NCBI GenBank assembly: GCA_035647615.1
Contig: DASRND010000011.1
Coordinates: 25,985 to 89,984 of the forward strand
Reading direction: 5' to 3'
DNA: 64,000 nucleotides
Source of the DNA: Bacteroidales bacterium
GTDB taxonomy: Bacteria; Bacteroidota; Bacteroidia; Bacteroidales; 4484-276
Shown piece by piece: positions 1 to 9,863 of this stretch. A model generated the notes under the pieces. That model was not told the origin of the DNA. It worked only from the letters and a program-made list of their open reading frames with translations, and made no database searches. Each line of letters begins with the position of its first letter. Position 1 is the first letter of the stretch. The position numbers and the translations under genes were made by a program.

Positions 1-3
1 GCC

Positions 4-32
4 TTGCTGGAACTGGGATTATTGTAGTTTTG
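4..32 (+). promoter_or_regulatory. Bacteroidota-type promoter for dxs
   Basis: TTG at 4-6 and TAGTTTTG at 25-32 match the -33/-7 pattern TTG-N18-TAnnTTTG known for Bacteroidota primary sigma factors. It lies about 50 bases upstream of the dxs start. The call rests on pattern and position only. Confidence 0.6.
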
Positions 33-80
33 CCCGTGGACGATAAAATATTCCAGACATTTTAATTTCAATAAAAAGGC

Positions 81-2000
81 ATGACTGAAAAGTTGTTGCA
101 AAAAATAAATTCACCGGCCGATCTTAAAAAGCTGCCTGAGTCGCAGCTCCAGGAATTGTGCGGCGAGCTGCGTCAGTTCATCATCGACGCTGTTTCCGAC
201 AATCCTGCACATTTGGGAGCCAACCTGGGAGCTGTGGAGCTTACCGTGGCGCTGCATTATGTTTTTGACACACCCGACGACAAACTGATTTGGGACGTAG
301 GCCATCAGGCTTACGGCCATAAGATACTCACCGGACGCCGCGACCTTTTCGACACCAATCGCCGCAAAGGCGGCATCAGTGGATTTCCGAAAATGGAAGA
401 AAGCGAGTATGATGCTTTTGGCGTAGGACATGCCTCCACTTCTATCTCGGCAGCCCTGGGCATGGCCGAAGCCTCCCAGCTTGCAGGTAATACCACACGC
501 CATCACATTGCCGTAATTGGCGACGGCGCCATGACCGGCGGAATGGCGTTGGAAGCCATGAACAATGCCGGCGTAAATAATCCAAACCTGCTGGTGATCC
601 TTAACGACAATGGCATTGCCATCGACAAAAATGTAGGTGCTATCAAAGATTACCTTGCCGGGATAGCAACCTCTCCGTTTTATAATCGATTGAAGGACAA
701 AGTGTGGCTCGTTCTGGGCGGCGGCACCAAATACGGCCACAATACCCGTGCTATCGTAAAGCAGGTGGGCAACGCTGTAAAAGGAAGCATCCTGCGGCGC
801 AGCAACTTGTTCGAAGCTTTCAACTTCCGTTATTTTGGGCCGGTAGATGGCAACGATGTGGAGCGCCTGGTGAAGCTGCTGCGCGACATCAAAAATATTA
901 AGGGGCCTAAGCTGCTCCATATTGTAACTACTAAAGGTAAAGGCCTGGAGATGGCTGAGCGCGAGCCGGTGATTTATCATGCACCTCCCGGAAAATTCGA
1001 CAGGCTCACCGGAAAGCTGGTTCCCAAAAAACCTTGCGACGGCGTGCAGCCACCCAAATATCAGGTGGTTTTTGGGCGCACCATGATTGAGCTGGCAGAG
1101 AGCAATCCCAAAGTGCTGGGCATCACTGCTGCTATGCCTACCGGTAGTTCGCTCGACATGCTCATGAACAAGATGCCACACAGGGCTTTCGATGTGGGAA
1201 TTGCCGAACAGCATGCAGTTACTTTTGCTGCCGGGCTGGCCACGCAGGGATTTGTTCCTTTCTGTGTTATCTATTCCACCTTCCTGCAGCGCGCTTTCGA
1301 TCAGATTATTCACGACGTGGCATTGCAGAATCTCAATGTAGTTTTTTGTATCGACCGCGCCGGCGTAGTAGGGGAGGATGGAGCTACTCATCAGGGGGCT
1401 TTCGATCTAGCCTATTTGCGGTGCATTCCCAACATGACCATCTGTGCTCCTATGAACGAGCAGGAGCTGCGCAACATGATGTACACAGCTCAGCTTGCTG
1501 ACAAAGGACCATGGGCAATACGTTATCCGCGCGGGCGCGGTGTTATGGAAAACTGGAAGACGCCACTGGAGGAAATCCTTTCTGCCACAGGCCGCCGGCT
1601 CAATGATGGCAGCAATCTGGCTATTTTATCCATCGGTCATATTGGTAACGAAGCCGCCAAAGCTGTAGAAATTTTGCGCGAGGAAGATATTGAGGCTGCT
1701 CATTACGATGTGCGGTTTCTCAAACCACTCGACGAGAAGATGCTGCATGAAGTGTTTAAAAAATTCAGGAATATTATCACCGTTGAGGATGGCGTGATTG
1801 CAGGAGGCTTCGGCTCTGCCGTCCTCGAATTTATGGCCGATCATCAATATTCGGCTACGGTTATCCGGCTGGGAATCCCAGACTTGTTTGTGGAACACGG
1901 CGACAGAAATCTGATGATCCATGAGCTGGGATATGATGCACAGGCTATAGCCGCTGCCGCGCGCAAACTTGCCGCCGCTTTTTCGCCGCTACACCACTGA
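81..2000 (+). CDS. dxs: 1-deoxy-D-xylulose-5-phosphate synthase
   Basis: Condenses pyruvate and glyceraldehyde 3-phosphate to DXP, the first step of the MEP isoprenoid pathway and a branch point to thiamine and pyridoxal; cytosolic and thiamine-diphosphate dependent. At 639 residues it has the usual family length. The ThDP/Mg motif begins GDGAMTGG at residue 147 and closes with the Asn of LVILNDN near residue 175. The early His motif is HLGANLG (44-50), the substrate-side motif is GHQAYGH (74-80), and the catalytic Glu in GIAEQHAV is residue 376. The C-terminal third is the transketolase C domain. The ATG at 81 is the first in frame. It precedes an unrelated secreted-protein gene by 48 bases, so an operon is possible but not required. 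No truncation is seen. Confidence 0.97.
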   Translation: MTEKLLQKINSPADLKKLPESQLQELCGELRQFIIDAVSDNPAHLGANLGAVELTVALHYVFDTPDDKLIWDVGHQAYGHKILTGRRDLFDTNRRKGGISGFPKMEESEYDAFGVGHASTSISAALGMAEASQLAGNTTRHHIAVIGDGAMTGGMALEAMNNAGVNNPNLLVILNDNGIAIDKNVGAIKDYLAGIATSPFYNRLKDKVWLVLGGGTKYGHNTRAIVKQVGNAVKGSILRRSNLFEAFNFRYFGPVDGNDVERLVKLLRDIKNIKGPKLLHIVTTKGKGLEMAEREPVIYHAPPGKFDRLTGKLVPKKPCDGVQPPKYQVVFGRTMIELAESNPKVLGITAAMPTGSSLDMLMNKMPHRAFDVGIAEQHAVTFAAGLATQGFVPFCVIYSTFLQRAFDQIIHDVALQNLNVVFCIDRAGVVGEDGATHQGAFDLAYLRCIPNMTICAPMNEQELRNMMYTAQLADKGPWAIRYPRGRGVMENWKTPLEEILSATGRRLNDGSNLAILSIGHIGNEAAKAVEILREEDIEAAHYDVRFLKPLDEKMLHEVFKKFRNIITVEDGVIAGGFGSAVLEFMADHQYSATVIRLGIPDLFVEHGDRNLMIHELGYDAQAIAAAARKLAAAFSPLHH

Positions 2001-2048
2001 TGAGCAGAATCGTGTCTTTATTTTTGATATACAATAAAAATCAAACCG

Positions 2049-3734
2049 ATGAAACGAATTTACTTCTTCCTGCTTCTGGCGCTGTGGGCTTTGCAGTTGC
2101 AGGCTCAGATTACTGAATTTCCCTACAACGATGGTTTTGAAGAAGAGCAATTTCCGCCATCGGGCTGGCTGGGTTATCCCATCGTTGGCAATACGGAATT
2201 TGTACGGGTAACAGTTGGCGAATGGCCCGCCTGTTTGCCCCACGACGGAAGCGGCGCTATGGCGCAGTACAACTCATTTAATGCTAACATTGGAAAGTCG
2301 GCGGTATTGATAAGCCCGGAATTAATATTGGGCGATGATAACGTGCTGCGGTTTTGGTTTTATCGTTCCGAAGACCCCAGCAACAACCGCCACGATAAAA
2401 TTGAAGTCTATTACAACGCTTCTCCCGATCTGGAAGGAGCCACGCTGCTGGATTCCATCAGCAGGGCTGTCAACTTTTATCCGGTTGTTCCCGCCAAGGG
2501 TTGGTATCAATACGAATTTGCGATCGACAATATGGGCAGTACCTATGTCATTTTCAAAGCCATTAGTGCCTACGGATGGAAAATGTATCTGGATGATGTA
2601 GAGGTCAACACCAGCACCATCGACGTTGATCCGCCGGTAGTAATCTCGCTGGGCGGAACGCAGGTTTACGCACTGCAGCCTATGAGCCTCGAACTGGTGG
2701 TGCGCGATGTGTCGGATATGCCGGAAATGCTCGAAGGACAAGTAACCATCGAAGGAGAAACACAGGTGGTGGAGATGAGAAAAACCAGCGGAACACAGGG
2801 CGATTTTACCTATCACGGAACCATTCCCGGTCAGCTCGATCACACCGAGGGCGAAATAAAATTCTGGCTCATCGATGCGCCGGGAAATGCTGCTTGGTCG
2901 GATAATTACCCATTGCATTGGGATTGGTTGAAACCCATATTTGAAGAGAGTTTCGAAGGAGAGGATTTTCCACCCGAAAACTGGACTGTTACCGGGCAGC
3001 CGCTTACATGGCTTACCTGGAACGACTATGGCCTGGTGTATTACACCGATAGCGATGGGGTAGAGTGGGAAGTTTATCCGCCCCATGGCCAGCGTCAAGC
3101 CGCCGTAGAATGGGATTTTCAGGGAAACGAACAAAACGAATGGATGATATCTCCGCTGATCGCCATTACAGAAAATGCAGTCCTTACCTTTAAAACTTTC
3201 GTCAGGCTATATAGCTACGACTACGACGAATATCTTGTCCGGGCTTCCACCGATGGTTTTACCTGGGTAAATCTATGGAGCGCCGCAGATTATCCCGCAG
3301 GCGTTAGCAATTATGACGACGATATTGCTTTAAGTTTAAATAGTTATGTGGGGCAGGAGGTTCGCCTCGCCTGGCAGGCTTACAATCTTTATGGCGGCAA
3401 CCTTTGGTATTCGTGGTTTGTAGATGATGTAAAAATCCGGGCTACTGATACCCTTGTCGGGATTAACAAAAAAAATGATTTGCTGGTTTCCGGCGCTTTT
3501 CCAAATCCATTTGGCGCATTCACCACCATCAGTTTTAAAATGCAGCAAGCCGGGAAGGTTTCCCTAAATGTTTTCAGAAACGATGGTACAAAAGTATTTG
3601 AGCGAATTTATTATGAGCTTCCTGCAGGCTTTAATGAAATAAAAATTGATGGAACCCAATTGCCTTCGGGATTTTACTACTATCAGTTGCAAACCACTGG
3701 TGGCACTTCGGGTGGGAAGCTTATCAGGAGATAG
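2049..3734 (+). CDS. T9SS cargo protein with two choice-of-anchor J (MAM-like) modules
   Basis: Secreted protein of 561 residues. Residues 1-20 (MKRIYFFLLLALWALQLQAQ) are a Sec signal peptide ending in AQ. Two related beta-sandwich modules follow. One is near residues 25-190, beginning PYNDGFEEEQFPPSGW. The other is near 295-475, beginning FEESFEGEDFPPENW. This acidic FE..FPP.W pattern is typical of choice-of-anchor J/cleaved-adhesin domains. Between them is a linker domain of unknown type. The last ~80 residues contain FPNPF, three short beta strands and LPSGFYYYQL, ending KLIRR, a Por secretion system type A tail. The protein is therefore probably exported by Sec, then moved across the outer membrane by T9SS and anchored or released. 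Its ligand is unknown. Confidence 0.85.
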   Translation: MKRIYFFLLLALWALQLQAQITEFPYNDGFEEEQFPPSGWLGYPIVGNTEFVRVTVGEWPACLPHDGSGAMAQYNSFNANIGKSAVLISPELILGDDNVLRFWFYRSEDPSNNRHDKIEVYYNASPDLEGATLLDSISRAVNFYPVVPAKGWYQYEFAIDNMGSTYVIFKAISAYGWKMYLDDVEVNTSTIDVDPPVVISLGGTQVYALQPMSLELVVRDVSDMPEMLEGQVTIEGETQVVEMRKTSGTQGDFTYHGTIPGQLDHTEGEIKFWLIDAPGNAAWSDNYPLHWDWLKPIFEESFEGEDFPPENWTVTGQPLTWLTWNDYGLVYYTDSDGVEWEVYPPHGQRQAAVEWDFQGNEQNEWMISPLIAITENAVLTFKTFVRLYSYDYDEYLVRASTDGFTWVNLWSAADYPAGVSNYDDDIALSLNSYVGQEVRLAWQAYNLYGGNLWYSWFVDDVKIRATDTLVGINKKNDLLVSGAFPNPFGAFTTISFKMQQAGKVSLNVFRNDGTKVFERIYYELPAGFNEIKIDGTQLPSGFYYYQLQTTGGTSGGKLIRR

Positions 3735-3846
3735 TTTGCTTAATGCTGATCCCTGTCTGTCTTTTAATTCAACACAGACATTTTGTTAGCAAAAATCCAT
3801 CGCAGCAAAAATTCTTGATTATTTTAGCCAAAATCTTTTTTGGACG

Positions 3847-5805
3847 GTGCGGAGCGCGATACCTTTTATAATCCTTTTCATTTTTACAACCACTCATTTG
3901 CATGCGCAATCGATTGTGGCTGACGATGTGCAGCTCGACAGCAGCAACCTGTCTGTAACACTTCCTGCCATTGTGATGCAGGACATCGCAACTCCCGTAA
4001 CTTTCAAAATTACAGATCCCGCAATTCGTTCGATAGTGCACGGCAACGTTCCCATCATTATTGATGGAGAAGCAAAGACAGTAAATTTTCACTATGGTGA
4101 GGCTACTGCTGAGGTTATTTTTAAAGCTAACCGAACGTTTACCATTGAAGCAGGCAATTACATTTATCGGCGCTACGTAACCCCTGTTCCGCTATGGCTT
4201 TCGGTGCTGCCGCCGCTCCTTGCTATTATTATGGCCCTGTTTTTCAAAGAAGTCTACACGGCTCTGTTCATTGGCGTGTTGGTGGGGGCTTTTATTATTT
4301 TTTATTACCAGGGGCAGTATTTTTTTGAAGCTTTATTTAATGGATTTTTTGCTGTACTCGACACCTATGTGCTCGATTCGTTGCTCGATAAAAGCCATCT
4401 TTCCATCATTATCTTTTCGATGATGATAGGCGGCATGGTGGGGATTATTACAAAAAACGGCGGGATGAAAGGCGTTGTCAATTTTCTATCGCGTTATGCC
4501 AACAATGCGCGTTCGGGGCAACTGGTGACGTGGCTGCTGGGGATAATGATATTTTTTGATGATTATGCTAACACCCTTGTAGTGGGCAACACGATGCGTC
4601 CGATCACGGATAAGCTAAAAGTTTCGCGTGAAAAGCTGGCCTATATCGTCGACAGCACAGCGGCACCGGTTGCTTCGATAGCCTTTGTTACCACATGGAT
4701 TGGCGCCGAACTTAGCTACATCCAGAATGGGATAAAAACCCTGGGACTCGACGAAACGCCTTACGATGTTTTTCTCAACTCTTTGCAGTATTCGTTTTAT
4801 CCTGTCCTGACTTTGATTTTTGTAGTGATTCTCATAATGCGACGACGCGATTTCGGTCCCATGCACGCCATCGAGGTAGCTGCGCGTAGCGGAAAAGTCG
4901 CGCCAAAGGCAACCCATCCCAATCTGGATTTTGGACGCGAGACCGAACCTGACGAAAACGTTAAAGCGCGGGGGTACAACGCCATCGTGCCTGTGCTGGT
5001 GGTGATATTCGGAACCATCACCGGCCTTATTATTACAGGTTTGCAGCAGGTGGGATGGGATGCTTCGGCGGGGTTCGGCACCAATCTCTCGCATGTGATT
5101 GGCAGCTCCGATTCTTTCAGCGCATTGTTGTGGTCGTCGTTGGGGGGCGTGGTAACCGCTTTGATACTTACCGTGGGTCAGCGCATCTTGCCGTTGCGCA
5201 GCAGCATCGATGCTTTGGTTGACGGATTTAAAAGTATGCTTACGGCAGTACTTATTTTGGTGTTGGCCTGGTCGATAGCACTGATTACTGAGCAGTTGCA
5301 TACGGCAGAGTTTATTTCGGGAAGCCTTATCCGGCTCGACGTTTCACCTTATCTGTTGCCGGCGCTTACCTTTTTATTGGCCGCAGCCATTGCTTTTTCT
5401 ACGGGCTCTTCGTGGGGAACGATGGCCATTTTGTACCCGCTTATCCTGCCGGCTACCTGGTACATTGGCATCGAAGCGGGGTTGGAGTACAACACAGCTA
5501 TGTCGATTTTTCACAATGTAGTTTCGGCTGTTCTTGCCGGCTCGGTGATGGGCGATCATTGTTCGCCGATTTCCGACACCACTATTCTCAGTTCGCTGGC
5601 CAGCTCCTGCGACCACATCAGCCATGTGCGAACGCAAATGCCCTATGCCCTCACAGTGGGCGCAGTAGCCATTGTGCTCGGAACTATTCCTGCAGCTTTT
5701 GGAGTGTCGGTGCTGATATTATTTCCGGTAAATATTGCGGTACTTGTATTGATTACTCAATTCTTTGGCAAGCAGGTGCCTAAGGCATTTCTTGTTAAAT
5801 CCTGA
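3847..5805 (+). CDS. NhaC-family Na+/H+ antiporter with secreted N-terminal domain
   Basis: 652 residues. The core from about residue 115 to the end carries many hydrophobic segments and NhaC-superfamily motifs: FFDDYANTLVVGNTMRP, DSTAAPVASIAF, TGSSWGTMAILYPL and GDHCSPISDTTI. This supports an inner-membrane Na+/H+ or substrate/H+ antiporter. Unusually, the protein starts with a cleavable-looking signal peptide (residues 1-21, ending HAQ) and about 90 residues of predicted periplasmic beta-rich sequence before the first transmembrane helix. The start is GTG at 3847; no in-frame ATG precedes the signal-like segment. A gene of its own is likely, since 112 bases separate it from the upstream T9SS gene. 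The transported ion is inferred from family only. Confidence 0.88.
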   Translation: MRSAIPFIILFIFTTTHLHAQSIVADDVQLDSSNLSVTLPAIVMQDIATPVTFKITDPAIRSIVHGNVPIIIDGEAKTVNFHYGEATAEVIFKANRTFTIEAGNYIYRRYVTPVPLWLSVLPPLLAIIMALFFKEVYTALFIGVLVGAFIIFYYQGQYFFEALFNGFFAVLDTYVLDSLLDKSHLSIIIFSMMIGGMVGIITKNGGMKGVVNFLSRYANNARSGQLVTWLLGIMIFFDDYANTLVVGNTMRPITDKLKVSREKLAYIVDSTAAPVASIAFVTTWIGAELSYIQNGIKTLGLDETPYDVFLNSLQYSFYPVLTLIFVVILIMRRRDFGPMHAIEVAARSGKVAPKATHPNLDFGRETEPDENVKARGYNAIVPVLVVIFGTITGLIITGLQQVGWDASAGFGTNLSHVIGSSDSFSALLWSSLGGVVTALILTVGQRILPLRSSIDALVDGFKSMLTAVLILVLAWSIALITEQLHTAEFISGSLIRLDVSPYLLPALTFLLAAAIAFSTGSSWGTMAILYPLILPATWYIGIEAGLEYNTAMSIFHNVVSAVLAGSVMGDHCSPISDTTILSSLASSCDHISHVRTQMPYALTVGAVAIVLGTIPAAFGVSVLILFPVNIAVLVLITQFFGKQVPKAFLVKS

Positions 5806-5811
5806 GTAGGC

Positions 5812-5928
5812 AGGGCGCATGGCGCGTGGCCCAAAGAGTATGGTGAAGGGTGTGCATTGTTGCCGGATTCGCAGCCACAGGATGCTGACTGAAGCCTGCT
5901 GACTGAAGCCTGCCGACTGAAGACTATT
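5812..5928. repeat. Degenerate GCGC and GACTGAAGCCTG repeats
   Basis: Immediately after the NhaC stop the DNA becomes a low-complexity tract: GGGCGCATGGCGCGTGGC, then copies of a roughly 10-base unit related to TGACTGAAGCCTGC up to 5925. The same two types of tract recur after other stop codons in this window, near 30310-30440, 43202-43372, 50237-50330 and 52842-52875. No coding potential or clear terminator is seen. Confidence 0.6.
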
Positions 5929-6393
5929 TTAATTAAAGACGTACAGCACTTCCTCAACGTAGCGCGTGTTGTATTGCACCATGGGGTAGGTGGCAGGCCC
6001 TTCGACCGCGGAACCGTCGAGCAGCAAATAGCGGGAACCTGTGCAGGTGTCGACTGCGAAGAGTGCCGATTCGTCGACGATGAGGCGTGTGCACTTGAAT
6101 ACCGGCTCAAAAACACAACAACTGTCGGGCTTGTAGGTGGGCGTGCGCTCAAAGGCTTTGAAATCCTCGAGCGTTGCGCGATAAATAATGATGCCACGAC
6201 TGGGCTCAAGTGCGGTGACGTAAGCGTAGCCACCAATGTTGTTGAGCGGCAGGTATTGGGTTGAGTTGGGATAGATTTGAAAATTAACATAGCCGATATC
6301 GATAGGCGGATCATCGTTGCTGTCGCAGGAGATAAAGAAGAGGGAGGAAAAGATTGAAAATAAAGCGACAAAAAAAATCGTTCTGGAAGTCAT
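5929..6393 (-). CDS. Lipoprotein with degenerate Rieske-like domain
   Basis: 154 residues. Residues 1-23 form a signal peptide with lipobox FISC, Cys23 being the lipidated residue, so it is an envelope lipoprotein. The rest resembles a group of Bacteroidota lipoproteins with a Rieske fold: GIIIYRATLEDFKAFERT near 67-84, DTCTGSRYLLLDGSAVEGPA near 115-134, and a final YNTRYVEEVLYVF strand. In a functional Rieske site two Cys-x-His/Cys-x2-His pairs bind a 2Fe-2S cluster. Here the first pair position reads RTPTYKPD and the second CTGS, so the His ligands are absent. Cys92, Cys93 and Cys101 are extra. A cluster-free structural role is inferred. The gene is divergent from the sensor kinase that starts 100 bases away. 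Confidence 0.65.
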   Translation of the reverse strand: MTSRTIFFVALFSIFSSLFFISCDSNDDPPIDIGYVNFQIYPNSTQYLPLNNIGGYAYVTALEPSRGIIIYRATLEDFKAFERTPTYKPDSCCVFEPVFKCTRLIVDESALFAVDTCTGSRYLLLDGSAVEGPATYPMVQYNTRYVEEVLYVFN

Positions 6394-6492
6394 AGCTATG
6401 TTGGATGAGTGTAGGGCTACTAACGCGACGATTTATCAGATATTTTGTAGGAAATGGCAAGAGCCTGTGGTGGAAGGCATACATTTGCAAAA

Positions 6493-9400
6493 ATGAAATT
6501 TTTAGTGAGAAACACACCTTATTATATAGTGCTGTCGATTGTGGTGATACTGCATGTGGCTGGCTACGCTCAAAAGTCGCCGGCGTACGTTTTTGATGTA
6601 ATCACCAGCGAAAACACTTTTCAACAAAAAGGCTTGTCAGCCAACAGCGTCAATAGCATTATCCAGGACAGTTACGGCTATTTTTGGTTTGGCACCTGGG
6701 ACGGGCTCAACAAATTCGACGGGTACAATTTCACCATTTACACCCGCGCCGAAGGATTGAGCAACGAAACTGTTCACGCGGTGATCGAAGCCGATGATGG
6801 CAACATCTGGGTGGGAACCGATGACGGCCTGAATTGTCTGGAGCGGGCTACCGGAAAGATCATCACCTATCTTTGTTGTGATGAGGACAGCACCACACTT
6901 TCTGATAATAAAGTAAATCATCTTTTCCAGGACATCCCCGGGCGCATACTCATTTGCACCGACCGCGGATTGTGCAGCATCGATCTGCAAACTCATGCCA
7001 TACAGCGTTACAAAACCGGAAGGCGCAGTCGTTACAACAGTGTCAACTGTATTATGCGCAGCACCGACAGCACCTATTGGCTCGGTACCAACTTTGGGTT
7101 GGTAGAATATGATTTGGAGAAAAATCAGAGCATGCGCCATCTCCACCGACCCGAAGATCCCCATAGTTTGAGCGATAACAATGTTCGCGACATCCTTGAA
7201 GACAGTCAGAGTCGTCTTTGGATTGCTACCGAAAACGGCCTCAGCCTGATGAATCGCACCGACAATACTTTTAGGATTATTCGTAATAATCCCATCGACG
7301 AAACAACTTTGAGTCATAATTTTATCGAAACTCTTTTCGAGGATACCGAAGGGCAGTTGTGGATAGGAACCGATGGTGGCGGGCTGAATGTTATGGATCT
7401 GCAGGATTATTCCATCAGCCGCCTAAAGGTCGACAACCACAGGGCCGGCAGCCTTAGCAACAACCGTATTTACTGTATCACCAGCGACCGCATTGGCAAC
7501 ATCTGGATTGGAACTTTTAAAGGTGTGAATGGCATCGACCGCTACAGACCCAAATTTAATCTTTATCCGGCACAGCCCAACGGCCCGGGGGCTTTGGATG
7601 ACAATTTTGTGTGGTGTTTTCTCGAATATGCTCCTGGCATCATCTGGATTGGTACCGACCGCGGTATCAGCGTTTTTAATGCCGGGAGTAAGGAGTTGAG
7701 CAGACTTTCCGGATATTTTGCCGGCGACAATCAGCTTTCGAGCCTGCGTGTGCGCTCACTGTTCAAGGATAGCTTTGGCAACGTTTGGATTGGCACACGC
7801 GATGCCGGGCTTAACAAGCTCGAAACAAAAACCGGCCGCATCCACCACTTCAGTCCGTCGATGCAATACTACAACAACATAAGCGATGGATATGTGCTCG
7901 ACATGCTGCAGGACAGCGACGGCATGATTTGGGTAGGAACCAACAATGGCTTGAACATCATTGATCCGGTAACCCATTCAATAAAAATTTACCGGCACGA
8001 TCCCCAAAAGTCAGGATCGATATCCAATAATACCATCTATAAAATTCATAAGGATCGACAGGGGATTATCTGGCTGGCGACTCTCGACGGCTTGAATCGG
8101 TACTATCCGCAAGGTGATACTTTCTCTGTATTCCGGAACAATATGCCCCGTAAAGAGCTGGCTACCGACCGGCTTTTTAGCATTCACGAAGACAGCCTGG
8201 GAAATTTCTGGCTGGGAACGCGTGGGGGTGGTTTAGAATATTTCGATAGAAGCAACAATAGTTTTTCCAGCTACACCCGCGACGATGGCTTGCCAAATAA
8301 CATGGTGTATGGGGTGCTGCAGGATGGCGAAAATAACTTGTGGATGAGCACCAACTGGGGCATCTCTAAATTTGATATCAGCTCGCAGACGTTCATCAAT
8401 TTTGATGTTACTGACGGCCTGCAAAGCAACGAGTTTAATGCCGAGGCCTATCTGAAATCCTCTTCCGGAGAGATGTACTTTGGAGGTATGAAAGGATTTA
8501 ACGTTTTTGATCCTGCCGCCATTCAGCTCAACCCATTGATGAGCAACCTGATGATCACTTCTTTTAAGATTTTTAACCAGCCGCAGGCAGGGCAGCTACT
8601 CGATGGCGATACCATTGTACTCACCCATCAGCAAAACTTTTTATCTTTTGAGTTTTCTACTTTTGATTATTTCAATCCGCACAAGAGCAAATATGCCTAC
8701 CGGCTCGACGATTACAACAACGACTGGGTGTATGTGGATGGTGGTCGCCACTATGCCGACTATGCCAACGTGATGCCGGGCACCTACAACTTCAGAGTGA
8801 CGGGGGCGGGAAGCAACGGCAGGTGGAACAGCCACGGCATAAATCTTACCATCATCATCAGGCCACCATGGTTTGCTACCTGGTGGTTCCGCACCGCTGC
8901 AGTGCTGCTGTTTCTTTTTATTATCTGGGTGGTCATTTTTTCCAGTGTGCGACATATCCGCAAAAAGCATTTGCTCGAAACGCGGATGCTTATTGTAGAG
9001 AAACAATTGTTGGAGATACAGCAGAAAGCCCTGCGCTTGCAGATGAATCCACATTTTATTTTCAATTCGCTGAACAGCATCCAGAGTTTTATTTTGACCC
9101 GCGACGTGGATATGGCTATCAATTATCTAAGCCGGTTTTCGCAACTCATGCGGCTCATCCTGGCCAACTCCCGCCAATCGATGATAGCTTTGGCCGACGA
9201 AATAAAAGCCATTACACTCTATCTCGAAATCGAGAAACTCCGTTTCGACAATCGTTTTGATTATGATATCCGGCTTGATCCCGAGATCGACGAAGAGTTT
9301 ACAGGCATTCCGCCTATGATTCTGCAACCTTTTGTCGAAAATGCTATAATCCACGGGCTGATGCACAAAACAACGATGGGAAGCATCAGCATTGTTTTTA

Positions 9401-9651
9401 TTAAAAAAGGAAATAATTTATTTTGCACCATCACCGACAATGGCGTGGGGCGCGAGCGAGCCATGGAAATTAAAAATGAGTCCGGACTTGGAACCAAATC
9501 CCGCGGAATGATCATCACCAACGAAAGGCTCGAATTGTTGAGCCAGAATGTGGATGAAAAATTCAGCGTGCAGATTGTCGATCTAAAAGATGCAGAAGGG
9601 CAGGCTGCCGGCACGCGTGTGGAGCTTACAATTCCCATTCAGGAAGTTTAG
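6493..9651 (+). CDS. Reg_prop/Y_Y_Y periplasmic sensor, LytS-type histidine kinase
   Basis: About 1052 residues from the ATG at 6493, chosen because it begins the signal sequence MKFLVRNTPYYIVLSIVVIL; an upstream in-frame ATG at 6454 gives a charged prefix instead. Repeated units with the pattern IWVGTDDGLN / WIGTDGGGLN are two-component regulator propeller blades filling residues ~30-690, followed by a Y_Y_Y beta-sandwich (~700-790) and one transmembrane helix near 796-818. The cytoplasmic part has the His-kinase motif LQMNPHFIFNSLNSIQ, with His854 the likely phospho-acceptor, and an ATPase domain with N-box FVENAIIHGLMH and GVGRERAM. The protein probably senses an extracytoplasmic ligand and signals to the LytTR regulator 212 bases downstream. 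No receiver or AraC domain is fused. Confidence 0.92.
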   Translation: MKFLVRNTPYYIVLSIVVILHVAGYAQKSPAYVFDVITSENTFQQKGLSANSVNSIIQDSYGYFWFGTWDGLNKFDGYNFTIYTRAEGLSNETVHAVIEADDGNIWVGTDDGLNCLERATGKIITYLCCDEDSTTLSDNKVNHLFQDIPGRILICTDRGLCSIDLQTHAIQRYKTGRRSRYNSVNCIMRSTDSTYWLGTNFGLVEYDLEKNQSMRHLHRPEDPHSLSDNNVRDILEDSQSRLWIATENGLSLMNRTDNTFRIIRNNPIDETTLSHNFIETLFEDTEGQLWIGTDGGGLNVMDLQDYSISRLKVDNHRAGSLSNNRIYCITSDRIGNIWIGTFKGVNGIDRYRPKFNLYPAQPNGPGALDDNFVWCFLEYAPGIIWIGTDRGISVFNAGSKELSRLSGYFAGDNQLSSLRVRSLFKDSFGNVWIGTRDAGLNKLETKTGRIHHFSPSMQYYNNISDGYVLDMLQDSDGMIWVGTNNGLNIIDPVTHSIKIYRHDPQKSGSISNNTIYKIHKDRQGIIWLATLDGLNRYYPQGDTFSVFRNNMPRKELATDRLFSIHEDSLGNFWLGTRGGGLEYFDRSNNSFSSYTRDDGLPNNMVYGVLQDGENNLWMSTNWGISKFDISSQTFINFDVTDGLQSNEFNAEAYLKSSSGEMYFGGMKGFNVFDPAAIQLNPLMSNLMITSFKIFNQPQAGQLLDGDTIVLTHQQNFLSFEFSTFDYFNPHKSKYAYRLDDYNNDWVYVDGGRHYADYANVMPGTYNFRVTGAGSNGRWNSHGINLTIIIRPPWFATWWFRTAAVLLFLFIIWVVIFSSVRHIRKKHLLETRMLIVEKQLLEIQQKALRLQMNPHFIFNSLNSIQSFILTRDVDMAINYLSRFSQLMRLILANSRQSMIALADEIKAITLYLEIEKLRFDNRFDYDIRLDPEIDEEFTGIPPMILQPFVENAIIHGLMHKTTMGSISIVFIKKGNNLFCTITDNGVGRERAMEIKNESGLGTKSRGMIITNERLELLSQNVDEKFSVQIVDLKDAEGQAAGTRVELTIPIQEV

Positions 9652-9735
9652 CGGTACACACACTAAATTCGCAGCCTCCATTTTACAAAAGGTTACCACA
9701 TCATCTTACAGATTGAGAAAATGCACCGGTTTCTA

Positions 9736-9764
9736 TTGAGAATGCACGGTTTTGCGTACATTTG
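9736..9764 (+). promoter_or_regulatory. Promoter for the LytTR regulator
   Basis: TTG at 9736-9738 and TACATTTG at 9757-9764, separated by 18 bases, match the Bacteroidota -33/-7 pattern. It lies in the 212-base gap after the sensor kinase, so the response regulator can be transcribed on its own. Inferred from pattern. Confidence 0.6.
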
Positions 9765-9863
9765 TTATTTATAACAGTTAAAAATTAAGGAGTTAAATCG
9801 AAAAACCGGCAGTCTTTGCAAGAAAAGATAGATATTTGGCGGTTTATATTTTAGCAAAACAAC

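Noticed and set aside
111..1391. 426-codon open frame on the minus strand inside dxs
   Set aside because: It is antisense to a fully conserved dxs, has no family-like motifs and results from codon bias in a GC-balanced gene.
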